Under the pieces are notes generated by a model that worked only from the letters and a program-made list of their open reading frames with translations, searched no databases and was not told where the DNA came from. This document shows positions 59,633 to 64,000 of a stretch of 64,000 bases of DNA, in pieces. The DNA is from Protea cynaroides (taxonomy: Eukaryota > Streptophyta > Magnoliopsida > Proteales > Proteaceae): the NCBI GenBank assembly GCA_028583415.1, contig CM053275.1, positions 82,460,805 to 82,524,804 of the forward strand, written 5' to 3'. Position numbers and translations under genes: made by a program. Within the stretch, counting starts at the first letter, position 1, and each line of letters opens with the position of its first letter.

Positions 59633-60028
59633 AAGTGACTCAGGATTTAAAACAATCACAGAGTAAATAATGCGAAAAATGAAATTTGAATAAAACTGAC
59701 TATAAAGGCGGTATATGCAATATGCAAAATGAATTTATAAATTATAAACTGAAAGTAAAGTGCTGCAACAAATTATAATCAGAAATGAATTACAATATGC
59801 AAGAAGCAGAATGAATTTGAAGAGGAACTGTAAAAACCTACAAGACACTCTGAATGAATGATTTGATACAAGCTTTGGGTTACAATCTTCTTCGAAGATT
59901 GAACCTAATTTAGTTTGATAAGGCTATTTTAGGACAAAAGAGTTTGTCGAAGGAAGAGAAACACTCTTGGTGGAGCACCTTGGCCTCCGAGATGAGTAAC
60001 TCTCTTTAACTTCTAATTTGTCTTCTGA
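59633..60028 (-). promoter_or_regulatory. Intergenic region of viral unit A (5' copy), ending at the A/B junction
   Basis: Matches 36637-36732 plus 37827-38140. The match ends near TTTGTCTTCTGAA (about 60028). There the sequence switches to the primer site and leader of unit B in the opposite orientation, so the two viral units are joined head to head at this point. Confidence 0.75.
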
Positions 60029-60424
60029 ACTTATGGTATCTGAGTCATTTGCCTGAAAAAATAGGTGGGTATTGGGTGTATGTTTATATTTTACTTGTGT
60101 CGATATATGTTTATATTTTACTTGCATTAATATATGTTTATATTTTGTTTGTGTCTTGCTTAAATCCTACCTCGGTAGCGCACGGGGAATAGATTGATTG
60201 AGGATAAAGTCGTGCATAGGGCAGAAGTGAGTGTAAATCCTCACGAGTCACGAACATGTCTCTTTTTGGTCCAGACCTGGTTGTTATCCGGAGTACAATG
60301 GGTAAGAGTAGCACATTTACAAAATATATTTCTATATATTTATATTTTTAAAATATATTTCTATATATTTATATTTTCAAAATATACTACACTATTATCA
60401 GTATTTGTTTATTTATTTAGAAAT
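60029..60424 (+). promoter_or_regulatory. Leader and tRNA-Met primer site of viral unit B
   Basis: The primer-site-like TGGTATCTGAGTCA (60034-60047) is followed by three ~27-bp repeats (60079-60160, TATGTTTATATTTTACTTG). The same conserved leader blocks as unit A follow, then AT-rich sequence up to the ATG at 60425. Similarity to the unit A leader is high along its whole length and stops at the start codons. Confidence 0.82.
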
Positions 60425-62035
60425 ATGGATTCTAGAGCCATGTTTGGTATAGACACTAATACATCAGGAGATAACTGTGGTTATCAAAACCAAACCTCAT
60501 CCTTTCAAATAGATAAACCAAGACTTAGGGTTGATTTTGATTTTTTCAAAAACCAAAAACTTCGTGAACATTTCTTTACGCATTTCACAAAAGAACAACA
60601 ACAAAATGTCAAATTGAATTGGTATGATTGTATGAATATACTCAAAACGAATATCTCATTTTTTATCTACTTTGACAATTAAGAAGAAATTCATGAGATG
60701 CATGACACTGTCAAACATCATCTAAAAAAACTTCAACCAATTAACCATATCAAAACTTTAAGTAAAGTATACAAAAGACTAAATGATTTCAAATTTTCAA
60801 ATTCATCAATTATCTCTGATTGGTCTTCCAAACCTGAAGATCCCCCAGATGATACTAAAAAATAAATTGACCCTCCAAAATCAAATGATAGTTATCCATA
60901 AACAACTATTCCTCCCATTCAAAATGGTTTACCTCAAATTGTAGAAGAAAATTCTTTTATCCAAATCAAAACCCAAAATCTGTAGATCTGGCCACAATCC
61001 AAGCATCTACTTCAAAAATTTCCAACAAGGTCTCTGATTTATCCATACCGGATAAACAAGATGACTTTTTCAAATTCAAAACTGATTATCCTAATCCAAC
61101 TCATCCAGTTGAAGGATTTTTCATCCCACCAAATTATCATCAAAATTCTATAAACTTTGAGTTTACATCAAAACCAAAATCGATAGACATTAGGTCAAAT
61201 TCTAAATCTACCTTCAATAAAAAAGTCAAGATTTTTCATAAAAAATCTGGTAGTCCAAATCTCATTATTATACCTGAATTTTCTGAATTTAGTAATCTGA
61301 TAACAAACTTTGAGTCTAATTATGGGTCTAACTCAATTCAAAAATCCAAAAAACAAAAGATTTTCGAATCAAATATCCTTTCTAAAGATTTTCAAAGATC
61401 CGAAGATAATTCAAAATCATCTTCAAATTATTTTCTCAAAATCAATCTTAAAGATTCTACAAACCATATCCTAGAATCTAAGATTGTTCCTATTCCAAAA
61501 GATCAAACCCATGAAAAGATCAAACTCAACATCAAATCTTTCAGGTTTAAACTTGAAAAAAATACTACTCAAAATACTCAAATATTTCACGATAAAAACA
61601 GTCGTAAATATTTGTCAAAAATCTCTTGTCAAAATATTTCTCACAAATGGCCAAGATCTGGTCACAAACGCAATCTCTTAAGAAGATTTTACCAATCCCA
61701 CAAAGTAATTCAATATAAACTTTCAAATGGTGGTGACGAAAACGCTACAAAGAAAATTTTAACCAAAATAATCAAATGATTAAATCAAAATTTTTCCAAA
61801 TTGACATGATTACATCTAGCCATCAAAATAGAAATCAAATAGGTAAACAAAATTAGAATTCATCTTTTGATTCCCCAAAATTTTAAAGTATTACGTAAAA
61901 TCTCCAAAAAGAAATTAAACAAATCAAAATAGAGAATTTAAAATTAAAACGTTCAACATCTGAATCTGATCAAAAGGACATTTCTCAAATCCAAATTGTT
62001 CATAGACCCATATGGCAACCATGGTATATTACTAC
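60425..62035 (+). pseudogene. N-terminal part of the unit B polyprotein (unknown domain)
   Basis: Starts MDSRAMFGIDTNTSGDN at the ATG following the leader. The frame is open to 60682, then continues through several stops and shifts as Lys/Asn/Ser-rich sequence. There is no movement-protein or coat-protein motif (no LPLYDP, no KELGxFC), unlike unit A at the same position. I do not recognise the domain. Confidence 0.55.
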
Positions 62036-62363
62036 CAGGTTAGTCGTCTCTAGAGTCTTTAAAATCAAAACATGTGCCTTGATAGATTCAGACGCTCAAC
62101 TAAATTGTCTCAAAGAATGATTGGTTCTCACCCAATTCTTTGAAAAGATATTTCAAAAATTGACTGGAGCAAATGGATCATATCTCCAAGTCGATTACAA
62201 ATTATCAAATGTCCACATTTGTAACCAAGGTTTCTGTCTTGACAAAAAATTATGTCTAGTCAAAGACTTAATTAAAGATGTAATTTTAGGACAACCATTC
62301 CTAGATCAAATCAAACCCTTTTCTGTCATAGATAAATGTATCAAAACAAAGGCCTTTGACTAA
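62036..62363 (+). pseudogene. Caulimovirid aspartic protease of unit B
   Basis: CALIDSDAQLNCL (about 62074-62112) sits where the catalytic DTGAQLNC motif belongs; DTG has become DSD. The rest, TGANGSYLQVDYKLSNVHI and VILGQPFLDQIKPFSV (62160-62330), follows the retropepsin pattern and aligns with unit A's protease. A stop interrupts it soon after the active site. Non-functional. Confidence 0.75.
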
Positions 62364-63390
62364 TAAATTATGTTTAAGTTTATTCGACCCGATAAACAAA
62401 TTCGATCGTTAAATCAAACATAAAAAACTATAGATCAACCAAATCGATCTATAAAAAACAAAGTAAACCATCTTGAGTTTTTACAACAAGAACTCAGTTA
62501 CAAACGTATTGAGGAACGACTCAAATAATCCTCAATTCAAATCGAAATCAAAATGTTACGACAATAATTTGAGCAAGAATTATGCTCATAATTCTTTGAT
62601 GTTTTTTGGTTCCACCAAAAACACATGGTCAAACTCCCATATGAAATAGACTTTTTGGAGTCTCAAATTCCTACAAAAACTCGACCCATAATGAACCAAA
62701 AGCTATAGAAAACCTGTAAAAAAGAGATTAATGATCTCTTAAATAAAAAATTAATTAGACCTAGCAAATCCCCATCGAGTTGTGCAGCTTTTTATGTCAA
62801 TAAAAATGTTGAACTCGAGAGAGGAACCCCTAGACTTGTAATTAATTACAAATCTTTAAATCAAGCTTTTCAATGGATCAGGTTTTCAATTTCTAACAAA
62901 AAAAATCTTTTACAAAGATTACAACAAGGTAAAATATTCTTCAAATTTGATATGAAATCTGGATTCTGGTAAATTCAGATTCATCCCTCGAATCGATACA
63001 AAACGGGTTTCACAATCCCTTTTGGCCATTACGAATGGAACATAATGCCATTTGGTCTCAAAAATACCCCAAGTAAAGTTTAAAATATTATGAATGATAT
63101 TCTTAACCCATATAACTTTACCATTGTCTACATAGATGATGTTTTAATTTTTTCAAATTTAATTGAACAACATTTCAAACATCTCAAAACCTTTTTTTAA
63201 GGTCATCAAAATAAGTGGACTAGTTTTATCCCAAAAGAAAATGGAACTTTCTTCCACCAAAGTCTGATTTTTAAGACATTACATTCATCAAGGTCAAATC
63301 ATCCCGATCGAAAGATCCATCAGCTTTGCTGGTAAATTTTCAGACCAAATTTACAACAAAACCCTACTACAAAGGTTTCTAGGAAGCTTG
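62364..63390 (+). pseudogene. Caulimovirid reverse transcriptase of unit B
   Basis: RT motifs in order: TPRLVINYKSLN (62830-62865), FKFDMKSGFW (62943-62969), FGHYEWNIMPFGLKNTPS (63022-63075), the catalytic YIDD (63129-63140, intact) and FLGSLNYV (63380-63400). Many in-frame stops, e.g. TAA in place of CAA right after the FW at 62970-62972, and TAA at about 63081. At the protein level the spacing and motif wording fit Caulimoviridae rather than Ty3/gypsy. It would synthesise viral DNA from the pregenomic RNA; this copy is inactive. Confidence 0.85.
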
Positions 63391-63413
63391 AACTATGTTA
63401 GGGATTTTCTTTC

Positions 63414-63568
63414 TCAAATTGCAAAGGTTTGTGCTTCTTTGTATCAAAGGCTCAAAAAACAATCAAAACCTTGGTCTGATGACCATACCTCCTCAAATAG
63501 CAAATGTTTATGTTCCTTTGTATCAAAGGCTCAAAAAACAACCAAAACCTTGGTCTGATGACCATACC
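63414..63568 (+). repeat. Tandem duplication in the RT-RNase H connection
   Basis: Two copies of about 76 bp (63414-63489 and 63493-63568) share CTTTGTATCAAAGGCTCAAA and CCTTGGTCTGATGACCATAC, with a few differences. The period is 79 bp, so it also shifts the frame. Confidence 0.9.
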
Positions 63569-64000
63569 AAAGCCATTTAAAATATCAAAAGGCTCGTGAA
63601 TGAAATCCCTTGTCTCAACCTGACAAATTTGGATTTACCCAAGATTATTGAAATCGATGCGTTTGATGTTGGGTATGGGGGGATACTCAAACATGTTTTG
63701 AACGATAAGGAACAATTAGTCCAATTTACCTCAGGAGTTTGGAACCAGGCTCAACAAAATTATATTACAATAAAAAAAGAAGTTTTAGTGATTGTGTTTT
63801 GCATATAAAAATTTTAAAGTGATTTACTCAATAAAAGATTTCTCATCCAAGTAGATTGTTGTGCTGCAAAATATGTTTTACAAAATGATGTTCAAAACAT
63901 TGCATCAAAATAAATTTTTACACGATGGCAAGCTTTATTGTCAAATTTTGATTTTGACATTGCATACATCAAAGGAGAATCAAATTTCATTCCTGATTTT
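63569..64000 (+). pseudogene. Caulimovirid RNase H of unit B, cut by the window edge
   Basis: EIDAFDVGYGGIL (63648-63686) carries the first catalytic Asp of the RNase H1 fold. Then come QNYITIKKEVL with the catalytic Glu, FLIQVDCCAAKYVL with an Asp, and TRWQALLSNFDFDIAYIKGE, typical of viral/retroelement RNase H. Stops at 63806 and later. The end lies beyond 64000. Confidence 0.83.

Larger units (their letters stand above)
36637..60028 (-). mobile_element. Endogenous caulimovirid unit A (movement/coat/protease, no RT), interrupted
   Basis: An integrated plant pararetrovirus copy read on the - strand. In order: part of the intergenic region (60028-59633), primer site (about 59618-59632), leader (to 59264), movement protein, coat protein, zinc knuckle, aspartic protease, an unknown ORF (39786-38847), intergenic region, and the primer site again (about 36638-36650). 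It is interrupted by the Copia element (44437-58118) and two Mutator-like elements (42139-43874, 36733-37817). Subtracting these and their TSDs, primer site to primer site is about 6.46 kb, so the copy is slightly more than one unit long. All frames carry stops or shifts. Family Caulimoviridae is secure from the domain set; florendovirus-like is inferred. Confidence 0.8.

Overview
The window is plant nuclear DNA from a flowering plant, probably not a grass. The order cannot be fixed from sequence alone. It is TE-rich and gene-poor, with long AT-rich spacers, CT/TA microsatellites and spliceosomal introns. Only one host gene is convincing: a type I (class A) DnaJ/Hsp40 co-chaperone of the plant J2/J3 (MDJ1-like) type, on the + strand. 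Its seven coding exons run from 21805 to 33931. I built the exon model by hand from splice sites, and it gives 415 residues ending in the prenylation box CAQQ.

Left part (1-20,350). This is layered transposon debris. It has LINE 3' tails (1741-2366), a long-TIR DNA element (2370-6077) carrying a solo LTR (3727-5964), and a reversed Copia solo LTR (6451-8286). It then has an LTR-in-LTR nest (8952-17525) whose layers I resolved by target-site duplications (TSDs): outer solo LTR ATAAC, reversed solo LTR AATCT, an hAT element inside that one (GGCTTACG), and a third solo LTR CAACA. A reversed LTR remnant and fold-back MITE-like sequences follow.

DnaJ locus (20,350-34,250). The 5' leader contains a tandemly duplicated splice-donor segment. 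Intron 1 holds a Mutator-like element with a 9-bp TSD. Intron 3 is about 7.8 kb and holds two antisense non-autonomous LTR elements. One is a gag-only (TR-GAG type) element with TSD TGTTC. The other is a TRIM-like element with TSD GATAT, itself interrupted by an hAT element. Downstream, at 34707-36050, lie three small Mutator-type MITEs of one family, one of which folds into an almost perfect 249-bp hairpin.

Right part (36,637-64,000). This is an endogenous plant pararetrovirus (Caulimoviridae, florendovirus-like) locus with two divergent, head-to-head units. Unit A (- strand) has movement protein, coat protein, zinc knuckle, aspartic protease and a further unknown ORF, but no reverse transcriptase. 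Unit B (+ strand) has an unknown N-terminal ORF, aspartic protease, RT and RNase H, and runs off the window. The two share a highly similar non-coding leader with a tRNA-Met primer site and then diverge at the start codon. That is what a bipartite pararetrovirus would look like, and it is the most interesting observation here. Unit A was later hit by two related Mutator-like elements (36733-37817; 42139-43874, which carries a captured SKP1 fragment) and by a 13.7-kb Copia retrotransposon (44437-58118). The left LTR of that Copia element was in turn hit by a 4.16-kb solo LTR (46118-50277). All viral frames are broken.
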